Positions 1 through 10,810 are shown, counted from the stretch's first letter. The stretch: DNA of 64,000 nt from Paragorgia papillata (GCA_035771165.1 JAWNZC010000111.1:434001-498000); one strand, 5' to 3'. Notes: generated by a model from the letters alone, not told the origin. Numbers and translations: made by a program.

Positions 1-341
1 GAAGAATAATAGGAAATCATTGCCCTCCTTTACCCGAATATATAGATGAATATATGAGACTATTGGACGAATTTTATATTAAGAATTCTTTAAGTAAAAA
101 TATTATAACACGTGTATATTTTTCATTACAATATATCCATCCGTTTTCGGACAGTAATGGACGTGTAGGAAAGACTTTATTTGCTATATTAAGTAACAAT
201 TTATCTTGTAAAATAAAAACATTTAATCAACATAAAAATTTATGTAAAGAATTATAATTATTACAAAATAGTGTTTTTGTATTTGAAAATAGAGGTATTT
301 ACATTTCTTCATTTAATAAATTAAATGATATGCTACAGTAA
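1..341 (+). pseudogene. Fic-domain protein, C-terminal part
   Basis: The frame is open from base 3, so the start lies before the window. It carries a Fic (AMPylase/phosphotransferase family) core: a helix with PPLPEYIDEY followed by the signature HPFSDSNGR at about bases 141-167. The family consensus is HPFxDGNGR; here Ser replaces the first Gly, while the catalytic His and the phosphate-binding N-G-R are kept. Fic enzymes transfer AMP or other phosphate-containing groups to target proteins. The frame meets TAA at 255-257 but stays coding-like in the same frame to a second TAA at 339-341, so the tail is either lost or the gene is interrupted. The 3' end overlaps the convergent gene by 9 bases. 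The element to which it belongs is inferred from AT content and position. Confidence 0.7.
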
Positions 342-1619
342 TAAATCATTATTATTATTGTATTTATATTTTTGAAAATCTTCTTTGAATTGATCAGTAG
401 TTTTTGATGATAAATTTCGAATCATACTATTAACGGTTAAATAAATGTCATCAAAATTAGCTAATGCCATGATTTTAAAGAAATTATCATCATTACGAGT
501 AAAAAATTCGATTTCATTTCTGTCAACGCTTTCATTATGTTCATTACAATGATGATAAGTTTGCGGTTCGCGCGAGTAAATTCTTTTTTGTTTTTTTTTC
601 TATTTCTATTTGCTCGTCAGATAGCATATCAATTTCGTACATTTCGTATGCTTTATTTATTTCAGGAGATTTACCTTGTTGTCGGCAATTTTTATATTTA
701 CAACTTATACTACCAAGTCCTCCAAATAGTCGTATATGTGTTACCATTAATTGAGAATTGTACGAGTATTTTCGATTTCGTTTTAATACACCGGTTGGAT
801 TATGAGCATCACAATAACATAAGAAACACAATACTAAATTATATACTTCGTTTATATTACATTCACAGTTGAAACACTCAACGGTTTGATAAAAAAGATT
901 TGGAGCTAGAGAAAATAGAAAAAAACAAACTTTCAAATAATTTTTGTTTGAAATAACATTGTATAATAATGTATAGATGTTAAATGTTTTTTCTTCCAAA
1001 CATCTTCCTTTGTATAAACATGCTGTGAAGGGTGTATTTATCATTGGAGGTTTTCAAAATTTTCAAAATTACATGTTAGCATTTGAAAATAATATTCATT
1101 AACTACGGATTTTTTTGGAAAAAAAGAAAAAAGAAATCTATTGTCACGAAATAATATAAATTCTGCTAGATCTCGAACGTATTTTATACACCATTTATCA
1201 TCACTATCGTTAATGTCAGGTACTAAAAAGTAATTAACACCGTTCGATATAGTCACGTAAGGTAAAAATTATTTTTCAATTTTATACATTTTATTAGGAG
1301 TTCCATTAAACAACCAAAACGGGTAGGGTTCTCCACATCCATGTGCTGATTTTTCATCTTCTTCTTCTCTTTGAATTAATTTTGTAAATCCACCAGAATA
1401 TAACTGAAACAAACCAATACACCAGTAGAGATATCCAAAATAACGATTATGAAAATTACGGAATGATGGAATCATTGTGAAAATCCATTTCCAAGTAATA
1501 TCATCTTGTTTTATTCGTTTATTATCAGTTCTTTCATCAAAAAGATTTTCAGATGATCTCTTATTCATGATGAATGAATGAATGTAATTTTTGAAATAAT
1601 TAACGCTTAATTTATACAA
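333..1619 (-). pseudogene. Accessory protein, left paralog (unknown function)
   Basis: This is one gene in at least four frames: 1619-1269, 1256-1041, 1044-544 and about 541-333. The pieces align in order with the gene at 18413-19495 near the other side of the element. Shared features are a GYLYWCIGL-type motif near the N-terminus, an acidic REEEDE run, a VTISNGVNYFLVP stretch, a Cys-rich segment with CDAHNPTGVL and a CKYKNC motif. The break at about 1260 is a one-base shift beside an A-run. The break at 1041-1044 has the form ATGA (stop and start overlap), so a real two-ORF arrangement there cannot be excluded. Met at 1569 is the likeliest start. The conserved Cys pairs suggest zinc binding, but I do not recognise the family. 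Confidence 0.5.
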
Positions 1620-1667
1620 AATAATGTTACCATATAAAGTGAAAAGTAAAAAAAATAAAATTTATTA

Positions 1668-1676
1668 ATATATAAG
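1668..1676 (+). promoter_or_regulatory. TATA-type core promoter
   Basis: ATATATAAG lies about 50 bases before the coding-like frame at 1720. The same TATATAAG/CTATATAA core lies 40-50 bases before several other accessory genes of this element, for example at 2614, 19536 and 19596. Confidence 0.4.
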
Positions 1677-1719
1677 GGTTGAAATGAATTGAAAAAAAAA
1701 AAAGAATTCTCAAAATCAT

Positions 1720-2094
1720 TTGTTCTTCTCTTGTTTTGGAGAATACAGTTGTGATGATAGAAATATAAATTTTTGTGCTGAACTATTAAGAACAATTTAT
1801 ATTGAAGTGATAAGTGAAGAACTAATACAAATATGGAAAAAAAAATGTTGCGCTTATGTTAATCATAAAAAGATGATTGAATTATTTCTACCCATCACCT
1901 TGGATATTTTGAAAAATGATAATGAAGAAGTTTGCAAACGATTTAATGAAGATTTTACAAGATACAAGCATCGATATGTGAAAAATTATGACAAAGAATT
2001 TGAAGAGATGAAAAAGAAAATAAATTGCCCATGTCATAAAAGATTAATTTGTGAAGAGAATTATGAATATTTTAAACAAATATTATTGAACTAG
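1720..2094 (+). CDS. Hypothetical protein (about 124 aa)
   Basis: An open frame with acidic and basic helical character. Its C-terminus carries a CPCHKRLIC cluster that could bind zinc. The start is unresolved: no ATG opens this frame. An ATG at 1684 is followed at once by TGA and an A12 run at 1692-1703, so a homopolymer indel may hide the true start. The gene lies between a divergent gene (333-1619) and a convergent one (2083-2572, 12-base overlap) and has a TATA-like box upstream. I do not recognise it. Confidence 0.4.
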   Translation: MFFSCFGEYSCDDRNINFCAELLRTIYIEVISEELIQIWKKKCCAYVNHKKMIELFLPITLDILKNDNEEVCKRFNEDFTRYKHRYVKNYDKEFEEMKKKINCPCHKRLICEENYEYFKQILLN

Positions 2095-2572
2095 TTCAAG
2101 ACAATTTTCCCAGGTAATTAAGTAACTATCAAGTAGATGTACTTTCATTAAGGTTGGTTGTTGTTGTGGAGATAGAATTTTTTCTAATCGGTATAATGCA
2201 TGTTTTATCATAATCACGCATGTAATAATAGAATTATCTAGTGGTTCATTTATATTTCGTTGAAGCCTCTGTTTTCTGTAAATGTTAATTGCTGTTGATA
2301 ACACTTTCCAAATAGGTAATATTTCTTTTTTTTCTTCTTCATTAATTTGTGAAAGTTATTTTTGAAGATGTCCTCGCACAGTTGCTACACGATGAATGTA
2401 ATTCATAATCTTGTAATACCACCATTCCAAGTATTTTTGGCTTTCTTCATCAATTTTTTTTTCTCCCAATCTTTCATCAATAAAAGCATATTTTTTAGTT
2501 CTTCTATATATCTTCGTAGCAATTCTTGACTATTTTTTTTCGAATCCATATGAAATCCTATCATTGTCTCCA
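2083..2572 (-). pseudogene. Hypothetical protein, frameshifted
   Basis: An ATG at 2572 opens a coding-like frame that shifts near 2490. The second frame meets a TAA near 2354-2357 and resumes as the open stretch 2304-2083. It is rich in charged and aromatic residues (for example YLEWWYYKIMNYIHR), which suggests an all-helical protein. No family is recognised. A CTATATAAG box lies about 42 bases upstream of the ATG. Confidence 0.4.
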
Positions 2573-2613
2573 TTTTGAAAATTTTTTCTGTTTTTCTGTT
2601 TTTTCAGTGTTTT

Positions 2614-2622
2614 CTTATATAG
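2614..2622 (-). promoter_or_regulatory. TATA box of the gene at 2083-2572
   Basis: CTATATAAG on the minus strand, about 42 bases before the ATG at 2572. Confidence 0.4.
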
Positions 2623-2688
2623 TTTTTTTTTGGTAAAAAAAAAAAGTATGACTATAAAATATTTTTGTATTTTTTTTTAGTATTCAAC

Positions 2689-3351
2689 ATGTATTCAATC
2701 TATGATACTCAATTTAATCAAATAGACGAGCATGAAGATTTATTTAAAGAAAAAGGAGAAAAATTTTTTGAAAATGTAACACATATCATGGATTGTGAAT
2801 GTTATCAAATTAATGGCAAACGTTACTATCGAGAAGTTTCTATTTTTGATATGGAAACAAAAAGACATGATTTAATTCATTGTTTTGCTGAAGATCTTTT
2901 TGGTGAAAATCCATATAATTATTTGGATGGAAGAAATAAAAGTTGTGTGAGACATCAATTTTCAATTCATGGATTAAAATTATACAATTATAGAAAAAAC
3001 AAATATTATCTTAGTCAATTAGAATTTTTTACATATTTTAAAGAAAAAATGGAGAAAACGAAGAATGTTTTAATTGGTTATAAAGGGGGTAATATTGAAT
3101 CTAGTTTATGTAAAGAATTTTGTATTCCCGCTATAAATTTAGAACATTTTAATGTAGAAAAATACGAAAAATTACTAAGGTATTTTAATAAGGATATAAA
3201 GAGATGTAGTCAACATGTAAAACCAAATTGTCATTGCGCCTTGTACGAGGTTCTTCTTTTTGCAGCGAGAGTTCTTTTTGCAGCGAGAGTGTATGAAAAA
3301 ATGTTTAAGATTCCTGAATCTGTAAAAATTTTGAATATTTATGGAAAATAA
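2689..3351 (+). CDS. DEDDh-like exonuclease candidate
   Basis: The chosen start is the ATG at 2689 (MYSIYDTQ); a TATAAA at 2653-2658 sits about 35 bases upstream. The protein is about 220 aa. Near the N-terminus IMDCECYQIN has the D-x-E form of a DEDD nuclease first motif. The middle contains a VLIGYKGG stretch, and the C-terminal part contains HCALYE, close to the DEDDh final motif H-x-A-x-x-D but with Glu for Asp. This order resembles DnaQ-fold ORFs found in Polinton-like elements, where they may act as 3'-5' exonucleases. An 18-base tandem duplication near the C-terminus repeats LFAARV. The last 11 bases overlap the next gene. The nuclease call rests on motifs only. Confidence 0.45.
   Translation: MYSIYDTQFNQIDEHEDLFKEKGEKFFENVTHIMDCECYQINGKRYYREVSIFDMETKRHDLIHCFAEDLFGENPYNYLDGRNKSCVRHQFSIHGLKLYNYRKNKYYLSQLEFFTYFKEKMEKTKNVLIGYKGGNIESSLCKEFCIPAINLEHFNVEKYEKLLRYFNKDIKRCSQHVKPNCHCALYEVLLFAARVLFAARVYEKMFKIPESVKILNIYGK
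3254..3289 (+). repeat. 18-bp in-frame tandem duplication
   Basis: Two exact adjacent 18-base copies (3254-3271 and 3272-3289) inside the nuclease-like gene insert six residues without breaking the frame. It is likely a replication-slippage event. Confidence 0.85.
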
Positions 3352-3994
3352 AAAAATAATTTTTAAAAATTATCGTTTTTGGCGTTTGGAATTAACAAGT
3401 TTTTCACCTATTATCCCAAAAGTAGTAAACGGAGTTTATAATTTTAGGGAAAAATCGTGGAGAAGAGGTGTTATTAGAGAAGAGATTATCGCAAAAGACG
3501 GCGCCATTTCAACAACACCACCTTACCCGCCTTATACTTATACTGAAACTAGCTTTTCAGATGCTTCTTTAACAATAGATTTGAAAGACGAATGGAAGAA
3601 GAAAAAAATTATTCATAGTATTAAAATTGATATTAAAAAAAATTGTGAAGCTTTGTATGAAAACGCTATAACTTTTTCTATAATACAAGTAAAAAAAAAA
3701 ATTTTTGAGAAACACTTATTGAAAAATTTTAAGGGTTCGGATGTGGAAAGACCTAATATAAAGACTGAAAGACAACTAGTAACATTACCTGAAAATGAAC
3801 AAATGTTTTCAAAATCAATTGAATTTACCGATTTAAAATATAAATTACAACATGATGAAGATCTTGCATTGGTTCAATCTGTTTCATTTCATAAAACACC
3901 TCATAAAACTTTGGGAAATGTAAAATATGGTGTAGCTCTGAAACCCTATGTAGATTATGAAATTTATATAGTTTATTCTGATGAATTTTTGTAA
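3341..3994 (+). CDS. Hypothetical protein (217 aa)
   Basis: An intact frame whose ATG overlaps the stop of the upstream gene by 11 bases, suggesting a compact viral-style gene pair. It has a beta-rich pattern with a Pro/Tyr segment (TTPPYPPYTYTE, about residues 57-70), a basic middle and an aromatic C-terminus. No transmembrane segment or known catalytic motif is visible. A virion or DNA-binding role is possible from context, but I do not recognise it. Confidence 0.5.
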   Translation: MENKKIIFKNYRFWRLELTSFSPIIPKVVNGVYNFREKSWRRGVIREEIIAKDGAISTTPPYPPYTYTETSFSDASLTIDLKDEWKKKKIIHSIKIDIKKNCEALYENAITFSIIQVKKKIFEKHLLKNFKGSDVERPNIKTERQLVTLPENEQMFSKSIEFTDLKYKLQHDEDLALVQSVSFHKTPHKTLGNVKYGVALKPYVDYEIYIVYSDEFL

Positions 3995-4087
3995 ATAAAA
4001 AATAAATAAAAAAACAATTTTTTTATTTTTTAATTTTATTTTAATTTTTTTTTAAATTTTCATTTACATTTACATTCAGGATAATTT

Positions 4088-4306
4088 CTATAATTTACCA
4101 TTCTTCCTCCGGATTGCTTGATTTTTTTTTTTTTGAAATATATTATTTTCTGCATTATTTAATTTTTTTTTAATTAAATTTTTTGTTTTTACAAAATCAC
4201 GTAATATAGCTGAATTAAAAAACGGTTTTTCCCCTCCTTTTTGGCGACCTCTTTGTCTTCTTTTACCCCTGAAATTTCCTCCTCTTTGACGTTTTTTATT
4301 TACCAT
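4088..4306 (-). CDS. Short basic protein with Gly-Gly motifs
   Basis: 72 residues, about one third Lys/Arg, with RQRGG and RQKGG motifs in the first 30 residues. Such basic peptides with x-G-G sites resemble adenovirus core peptide precursors, cut by the adenain-type protease that this element also encodes. Its start overlaps the end of the SET-domain gene by 11 bases. A role in condensing viral DNA is inferred from composition only. Confidence 0.45.
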   Translation of the reverse strand: MVNKKRQRGGNFRGKRRQRGRQKGGEKPFFNSAILRDFVKTKNLIKKKLNNAENNIFQKKKNQAIRRKNGKL

Positions 4307-4890
4307 TTTTTTTTTTTTTTAAATATCCTCTCGGCCAGTATTCACTTCCGTAATCAACTAATACTTCACGATGTGGGTTTATTTTTTTAGTAGCGCGTAA
4401 TTTAAAATGAGGTACTCTTTGTGTTTTTTCAATAAAATCAGAATTATTTGAAAATTTTGAACCTCTTGCGTCATTTGTGAATCGTACAGCGTTATGAGTT
4501 GTTTTAAAAGCGTCGACACAATCGCGGGGTCCGTCACAAATCGCATATTGTGCGATTGTTTTTTTCCCGTATTTTCTATCCAATTCCTTCACAGTTGTTT
4601 GCACACCTGAATATAATCCGATATCTTCGTTTCGTTTGAAAGGTTTTTTCCAACTATATAAACCTTCACCAGCATTTCTAATTGTTGATTTTTTAACACG
4701 TAAGTTATCTTCTTTTGCTAAATGTATCCAACATTTTTTTGTATGTGCTGTTCTTTTACGACATCTTTTTTTTTTAATGTTTTACTTTTACATTGAAGAG
4801 ATTCGCGAATACTTTGTGAAATTGTACACATTCTTCTTCCTCCACGATTATAACTTCCTCTATAATTTTTTTCCTTTTTGTTTTTACCAT
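4296..4890 (-). pseudogene. SET-domain protein (lysine methyltransferase-like), frameshifted
   Basis: The open C-terminal part (4604-4296) carries SET-domain hallmarks: RFTNDARG (AdoMet-pocket region) and the terminal VDYGSEYW. The frame stays open upstream of 4604 and adds the SET N-terminal strand region (KKSTIRNAGEGLYSW, PFKRNEDIGLYSG). A further basic, Cys-containing N-terminal part from the ATG at 4890 is in another frame, the shift lying in the long T-run near 4765-4780. SET enzymes methylate lysines using S-adenosylmethionine. Length fits a compact, virus-type SET protein. It lies among core virus genes. Host histone as substrate is inference. Confidence 0.65.
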
Positions 4891-4921
4891 TTTTTAATTT
4901 TTTTTTTAATAAATTGTTCTT

Positions 4922-5176
4922 TTACCCATGTATTTTTGGGTTTTTTCGGGTTTTTTTAATAAAATTTAATAGACAAGTAATTTTGTATGAGATATGATCT
5001 GGAATATATGGAATTTTTTTTTGCCTATCTTTAAATCTTTCATTTAATTCAAAATTTGTTATAAATAATATTTCATCGGTTTTTTGAAATTCTTGTAGAG
5101 CATCTTTTAGAATAAAAGAAGAAAATAAAATATCTCCGTCATTATCTACAATTTCATAACCAATGTAAGTTTCATT
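4922..5176 (-). pseudogene. Hypothetical small protein, start disrupted
   Basis: A coding-like frame of about 84 codons with a typical globular composition (ETYIGYEIVDNDGDILF near its start) runs to the TAA at 4922. The only nearby ATG (5176) is one base out of frame, next to a T-run, so a homopolymer indel is likely. No family is recognised. It lies divergently from the polymerase gene, separated by about 30 bases. Confidence 0.35.
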
Positions 5177-5206
5177 TTTTTTTTAATTTTTTAAATAAAT
5201 TTCTAT

Positions 5207-8200
5207 ATGAACGGTAGTCATTTTTTATTTAGTTTTTTTAGGTTTTTTTTTAAAAAAATGGGTAGTTTTTTTGCAAAAGATAAACCTTTTATTACTTTCA
5301 CATGTATATCTGTCCGTGATTCAGATAATGTGGTGGTCGATCGTACTGATGGAGTAGAAATAATGGAAGAAGAAGAAGAAAAAAAATGTTTTCCTTTTTT
5401 TAGAAGAAAAAAAAAAATGACGGATAAGTATACGGATGAAGAAATTAACGAATTAAGTAAATTACTTGAAGAAAGAAAGAAAAAAGGAAAAAAAGCTACA
5501 GATGAAGAGGATTTTAATGCAAGTATTTTAGAAGAATCCTATAACGATCGTTTCAAAATGAAACAGAAAACATTAAATATTTCCATTTCTAGAAAAGCTA
5601 ATATGAATTTTATTGCTTTTATTCAATCTTTAAGAATTGTATTTTCATATTTACTTAATGTAGCTAGAGCATCTACTACATCTGAAAATGATTATGTTAG
5701 ATTAATTTTTAGTCATGCTCCGAAAACTTATTTTTCTACAGTTGTATTACCGATAAATCAATTCGATGTTAATTTTTTATTGAATATTTTTGAAAAGATG
5801 ATGCAGAGTAATAAATTTTTAATAGCTAATGGATGGAAAACGAACGTTGTTATACAAACATTTCCATATTCGCGAAATTTTAGTAGAAATAAGAAAAAGA
5901 ATAAAAATTTAAGAAAAAAAAATATTTATAGAAAATTAGGAAATGATAGTGATGGAGGAGGAGTGAAAAAAGCAATTGAGAAAAATAATCGTAATTATCG
6001 ATTAGGTGTTTTTTATGTAATATGCGATAAGTTAAACCGTCTTATTAAGAATTGTTGTTTTGTAGTTAGTTTACTAGTCCGAATTTCGTGTTTAAAAAAA
6101 GATAATAAGTACATAAAAATGGAAAGAAACCCTCATAAAGGAGTAGACGATCTTTATACTATCGATGAAATTCGTAATATTTATCAGCAATGCGGAATTC
6201 TTGAAGGTGAAGTGAAAACAAATCATTTTCGTGATGTTTATGAGAAATTTCTTAAAGTTCAAGGTGTTGATTTGGTAGTGTATTCTGATAAGTTTGATGA
6301 TTGTATTATCTGTGATTCTCGTAAGGATGAAGATGGAAATTTAATAAAATTAACAAATAATGTTGTTTGTTTGTGGTTAAATAATCATCATTACGATGTT
6401 GTTTTAAGTATGTGTAAATTTTCTAAACTTAACCCTTCATCTTTTTGCGTAAAATGTACGAGTTATTTTAGACATTTTGAACATAAAGATAATCATATGT
6501 GTAATACTAATTTAACTTGTCAAAGATGTTTTAAACAAACCGAATGTGCGCGAGAAACAAAAATTGAATGTACTAATTGTAATATTTTACTTTTTAACGA
6601 AGAATGTTTTTCAAACCATCTTACAAATAGAGTCTTTAAACCAAAACAATCTAATTATGAAAAATTAACACCGTGTCAATATTATTTTTATTGCAATACT
6701 TGTGCAAAAATTGTTCCTCGTTTTTTATTTTTTTCCAAAAAAAATGTAAAAATGCATAATTGTCAAAAATTATTTTGTTTTCATTGTAATGATTATAAAG
6801 ATAAAAAACATCGCTGTTACATGAGTGTATTAAAACAAAACAAAACAAAATATAAAGATAATAGATTATTTTTTTTGGATTTTGAAACACGTAATGATGA
6901 AAATAAATTAATGATTCCTTATTATTGTGTAGTTCAAAAATGCGATAATATTGAATTTGAAAAATATTCGAGTAATGAACAAAAAATTTTTGATTGTTGT
7001 GGTGAGCGTGAATTTATTTTTGAAGGCGATAACGTGGTAGAAGAATTATGTGAATTTATTTTACTACAAGAAAATTCTGTTTGGTTAGCTCATAATGGTG
7101 GACGATTCGATACTATTTTTATTTTTAAATTTTTATTGGAAGAAAAGAAAATTTATCCTGAAACAATTATGAACGGAAATAAAGTAATGATGTTAAAAAT
7201 TCCCGATAAAAATATTTCTTTTTTTGATAGTTTTTCATTTTTACATATGCGATGATCAAAAATTCCCGAAGCAATGGGCCTCGATGATGAGAGTAAAGGT
7301 TTTCATCCATATCGTTTTTACGATTTAAATTACGTGGGTAGTATTGTTGATCGTATTTGGAAAAAGAAAAAGAAAATCAATACGTATTTAAAGATGAATT
7401 ATCTTATTATTGCACTTCCGACGTAACTATTTTAAGAAAAGGATGTTTAAAGTTTTCTTCTTTGATATACAAAACATCCGGAGTATCTCCTTTTTACGAC
7501 ACGTCATGTATTACAATCGCGAGTCTCGCGCTAAAAGTATTTCGTTTAAATTTTTTAAGAGAAAAATGTGTCGGAATTATTCCACCAACAGGATACAGGG
7601 GGAAAGTTAAACAAAGTATTACAGCGTTAATTTGGTTAGAACAAATTAATGAAACACAATGTAACGGAGAATTGGAATATAAATGCTCACAAAATGGTGA
7701 AAAAATGATTTTAAATCGTTATGTCGACGGATATTTTGAACGTGATAATACAGTTTATCAATTTCACGGGTGTTTTTATCACGGTTGTCCAAAATGTTTT
7801 TACCCGTATGAAATTAATAAAATAAATAATGAAAAATTTTGTAATCTTTATTCAGCTACTAAAAAATTTACACATCAATTAGAAAAAAACGGGTTTAAAG
7901 TAGTAGAAAAATGGGAATGTGATTTTTTAGAGGAAAATAAAATTACTAAAAATGATTTTGATGAAAAAAATATTTTTTTTATGAACACACACCTTTAGAA
8001 CCTCGTGAGGCGCTTTACGGCGGGAGAACATCGCCCGTTTGTTTGTTTAGAGCTATTGATGAAAATGAAAAAATTTTGTACATCGATTTTACTTCTTTAT
8101 ACCTTTTCGTTCAAAAAAGTAATAAATTTCCTGTAGGTCATCCAACAATTTACATTGAAGACGAATGTGAAAAGTATTCGGGTTAGTAAAATGCGGTAGT

Positions 8201-9376
8201 ATTTTACCACCTCAAAATTTATATTTTCCTGTACTACCCTCAGAAATAAATGATAAATTATTATTTCCTTTATGTTATACGTGTGCTTCTTCTACTCAAT
8301 TAACACGTTGTTTTCACAATGAAAATCAAAGAAGTATGTTGGGAACATGGACAAGTATTGAAATAAATAAAGCTATTGAAAAAGGGTATCGAATGATAAA
8401 AATTTTTGAAATCTATGATTTTTCTCAAAAAGAAAATTTTTTTCAAGATTATGTAAATTGTTTTTTAAAAATTAAGCAAGAAGCATCGGGATATCCGAAA
8501 GAATGTTACGATATTGATGGGAATTTAATCGAAAGTAAAATAGATGAATATATTAAAAATTATTATGAAAATGAGGGAATTTTACTTGATAAAAATAAAA
8601 TTGCTTACAATCCTGGTTTACGTAGTACGGCTAAACAAATATTAAACGCACTTTGGGGGAAATTTGCTCAAAATGAGAATAATACGAAAGTTGATTTTTT
8701 AAGCGAGTATGACGAATTATTAAAATTAGCGAATTATTCAAATGTAAAATTAACAAGTATCGATTTTATTAATGGAGAAATTTTAAGAGTTACTTACATA
8801 AAAACAGATGAAATGACAGCTCCGTTAAAAACAGGAAATGTAATTATCGCTTGTTTTGTTACGGCTTATGCTCGTTTAAAACTATTCGATTTAATTGATG
8901 AACTAGGCGAACGTGTTTTATATTTCGATACTGATTCTGTTTTTTATGTTAAAAAAAATAACGAAGACGGTGTTAAAACAGGAAATTATTTAGGAGAATT
9001 AACAAATGAATTGAAAGAAAATGAATGGGTTACTCAATTTTGTTCTACAGGTCCAAAATCTTATTCTTATCGAACTAATTTAAAGGAAAAAGACGAAAAT
9101 AATAATGATAAAATTAAAGAAGTTATTCATATTAAGGGTTTTTGTTTAATTAATGAAAATGTTAAAAAGATATTAAATTTTGAATCATTATCTAAATGTG
9201 TTGAAAAAAAAAATCAAAAAATTACAATTATATATAACGATAAAATAACAAGAGATAAATTAAACCTTGTTTTCATGCAAGATGAAACTAAAATATTTAC
9301 TTTCACTTTTAATAAACGTGTTGTTAAAAAAAATTTCTATACTTTTCCGTATGGTTTTTTAGAAAATATTGGATAA
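5207..9376 (+). pseudogene. polB: Protein-primed family-B DNA polymerase, broken
   Basis: Replicates the element's linear DNA from a terminal protein. The N-terminal half carries an HYDV motif and several Cys-pair zinc-binding segments, as in Polinton polymerases. Exo I is at FFLDFETR (near 6870-6893), Exo II at AHNGGRFD (near 7088-7111) and Exo III at YCTSD (near 7405-7419). Pol A is at YIDFTSLY (near 8080-8103), Pol B at KQILNALWGK (near 8633-8662) and Pol C at DTDS (8927-8938). All catalytic motifs are visible, but the reading is broken by TGA at 7253-7255 and by frameshifts near 7340-7370, 7970-8000 and 8180. The gene is therefore inactive unless these are sequence errors. The start could be the ATG at 5207 or the later ATG at 5258. 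Its 3' end abuts the packaging ATPase. Confidence 0.9.
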
Positions 9377-10072
9377 ACTGAACAGTGCAGTAATACCATT
9401 TCAACATCCTTTTATGTTAACATTATGTGGGCCTAGTCAATCTGGAAAGACATTTTGGATATATAAATTATTGAAATTTATCGAAGCGATGATTGAACCG
9501 AAAATTAATAAAATTATTTATCTTTATACGGCTCAACAACCAATATATGGTACTATGGAAAAAATGATTAAAGAAAAATAAATAAAAATTAATTTTATCG
9601 ATTGTAATAAAAAAATTCCGTCAGCTGATGAATTACAAACGAATTTAATCGATAATACTTTAATAATTTTAGATGATCTTATGACTACTATTACATCTTC
9701 AAAAGAAAATTTAAATAAACTAAATAATTACGCTTCGCGTGATGCACATCATAAAAATATAAGTGTAATTTTTATATGTCAAAATTTAATGTACGGTGAT
9801 GGAAAATACGAAATTCGCGTATTAATAGTCAATATCATGTAATATTTAAAAACATTGCCGATGTACGAAATATGTATACTATTGCTGATAATAAAAAACT
9901 AAGAAGAAATGTATTTGATAATGTATTAGACGATGTTAATAAAAACCCGTATGGTTATTTGTTATTTGATAATTGTACAAATAGTTATGAAAATTCACGA
10001 ATTCGAACTAATATTTTCCCAGGTGAAAATACTGTAATTTATGATATGCGAATAAAATTTTTTAAATCTTGA
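9369..10072 (+). pseudogene. Genome-packaging ATPase (A32/FtsK-HerA type), broken
   Basis: Drives DNA into the capsid. The Walker A motif is GPSQSGKT at 9429-9452; Walker B is LIILDDL near 9658-9678. A downstream SRDAHHKNISVIFICQNL stretch matches the sensor region of the A32-like family. A TAA at 9579-9581 interrupts the frame, and a shift near 9830 separates the C-terminal piece (9872-10072). No ATG starts this frame near the polymerase stop, so the original start may have been lost. Its position directly after the polymerase and before the basic core-peptide genes is typical of Polinton/adintovirus modules. Confidence 0.85.
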
Positions 10073-10156
10073 CTTTGCCTTTTTTTTACTTTTAAAAAAT
10101 TAAAGAGTATAAGAAGAAGAAGAGGAAAAAAGTTTTTTAGTACAAAAAAAAAAGTC

Positions 10157-10381
10157 ATGAAGTCACGTCGTCAAAAAGGCGGTTTTTTAGGATTATTAGC
10201 ACCAGCCCTAGGAATGTTAGGGTTGGGGAGTATTATGGGTGGAGGGGGTATAAAAAAAAGAATAAAAAAAAAAAGAAAAGTTGGTTATCGTCGTCGTCGT
10301 TATAAGAGAATTCAAAGTGGTGGTACAACTACATACGTTCCTCCAAAACAAAGAAAAAGGTGGGGTACTATTTGGTATTAA
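10157..10381 (+). CDS. Core-peptide-like protein (pX/Mu-like)
   Basis: 74 residues. The N-terminus has RRQKGG followed by a hydrophobic Gly/Leu/Ala segment (FLGLLAPALGMLGLGSIMG), then a strongly basic half with RRRRYKR. An N-terminal x-G-G site before a hydrophobic segment is the layout of adenovirus and adintovirus pX-like peptides processed by the viral protease and packed with DNA. It is intact and followed after 7 bases by a second basic gene. Confidence 0.6.
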   Translation: MKSRRQKGGFLGLLAPALGMLGLGSIMGGGGIKKRIKKKRKVGYRRRRYKRIQSGGTTTYVPPKQRKRWGTIWY

Positions 10382-10388
10382 AAAAAAA

Positions 10389-10694
10389 ATGGGGTTACAA
10401 AAAGGAGGACTCTTTAAGCGTTTTGGTAATTTTAGTCATCGAGTGTTAAGTAAAGTGCATAAAAGAGCTACTCGGAAAAAGCAAAAAGGCGGTTTTATGT
10501 TTATAGGACCTATGTTAGAAGCATTGCATAAAGCAGGTAGAAAAAAAACACAACGCGGTGGCGAATTCGTATATAGGGTTCCTAAAAATCAACGAGTTTT
10601 CAAAAGAAAAAGAGGAGGAGGAAGAATATATAAAAGATCAAAAAATAGAAATTCACGACGTGATACACATTTTACATTAGGATCAGTTTGGTAA
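10389..10694 (+). CDS. Second basic Gly-Gly protein (core/pVI-like)
   Basis: About 101 residues from the ATG at 10389. Four x-G-G type motifs are spread along it (LQKGG, KQKGG, TQRGG, KRGGG), separating basic blocks, so proteolysis at these sites would release several small basic peptides. A short amphipathic stretch (MFIGPMLEALHKAG) lies in the middle. It is the last + strand gene before convergence with the virion gene block. Its role in DNA condensation or membrane lysis is inferred from layout. Confidence 0.55.
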   Translation: MGLQKGGLFKRFGNFSHRVLSKVHKRATRKKQKGGFMFIGPMLEALHKAGRKKTQRGGEFVYRVPKNQRVFKRKRGGGRIYKRSKNRNSRRDTHFTLGSVW

Positions 10695-10810
10695 AAAATT
10701 AAATTTAGAAAAAAAAAAATTAAAAAAACTTTTTACAATAAAAACAAAAAAAAAAATTAAAAAATGTGTAAGATGTAACGGGATACGTGTAAATAAACAA
10801 AAAAAAATTC

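Noticed and set aside
537..872. Plus-strand frame of 111 residues, rich in Phe/Tyr/Leu
   Set aside because: It is antisense to the better supported accessory gene, whose protein has a paralog at 18413-19495.
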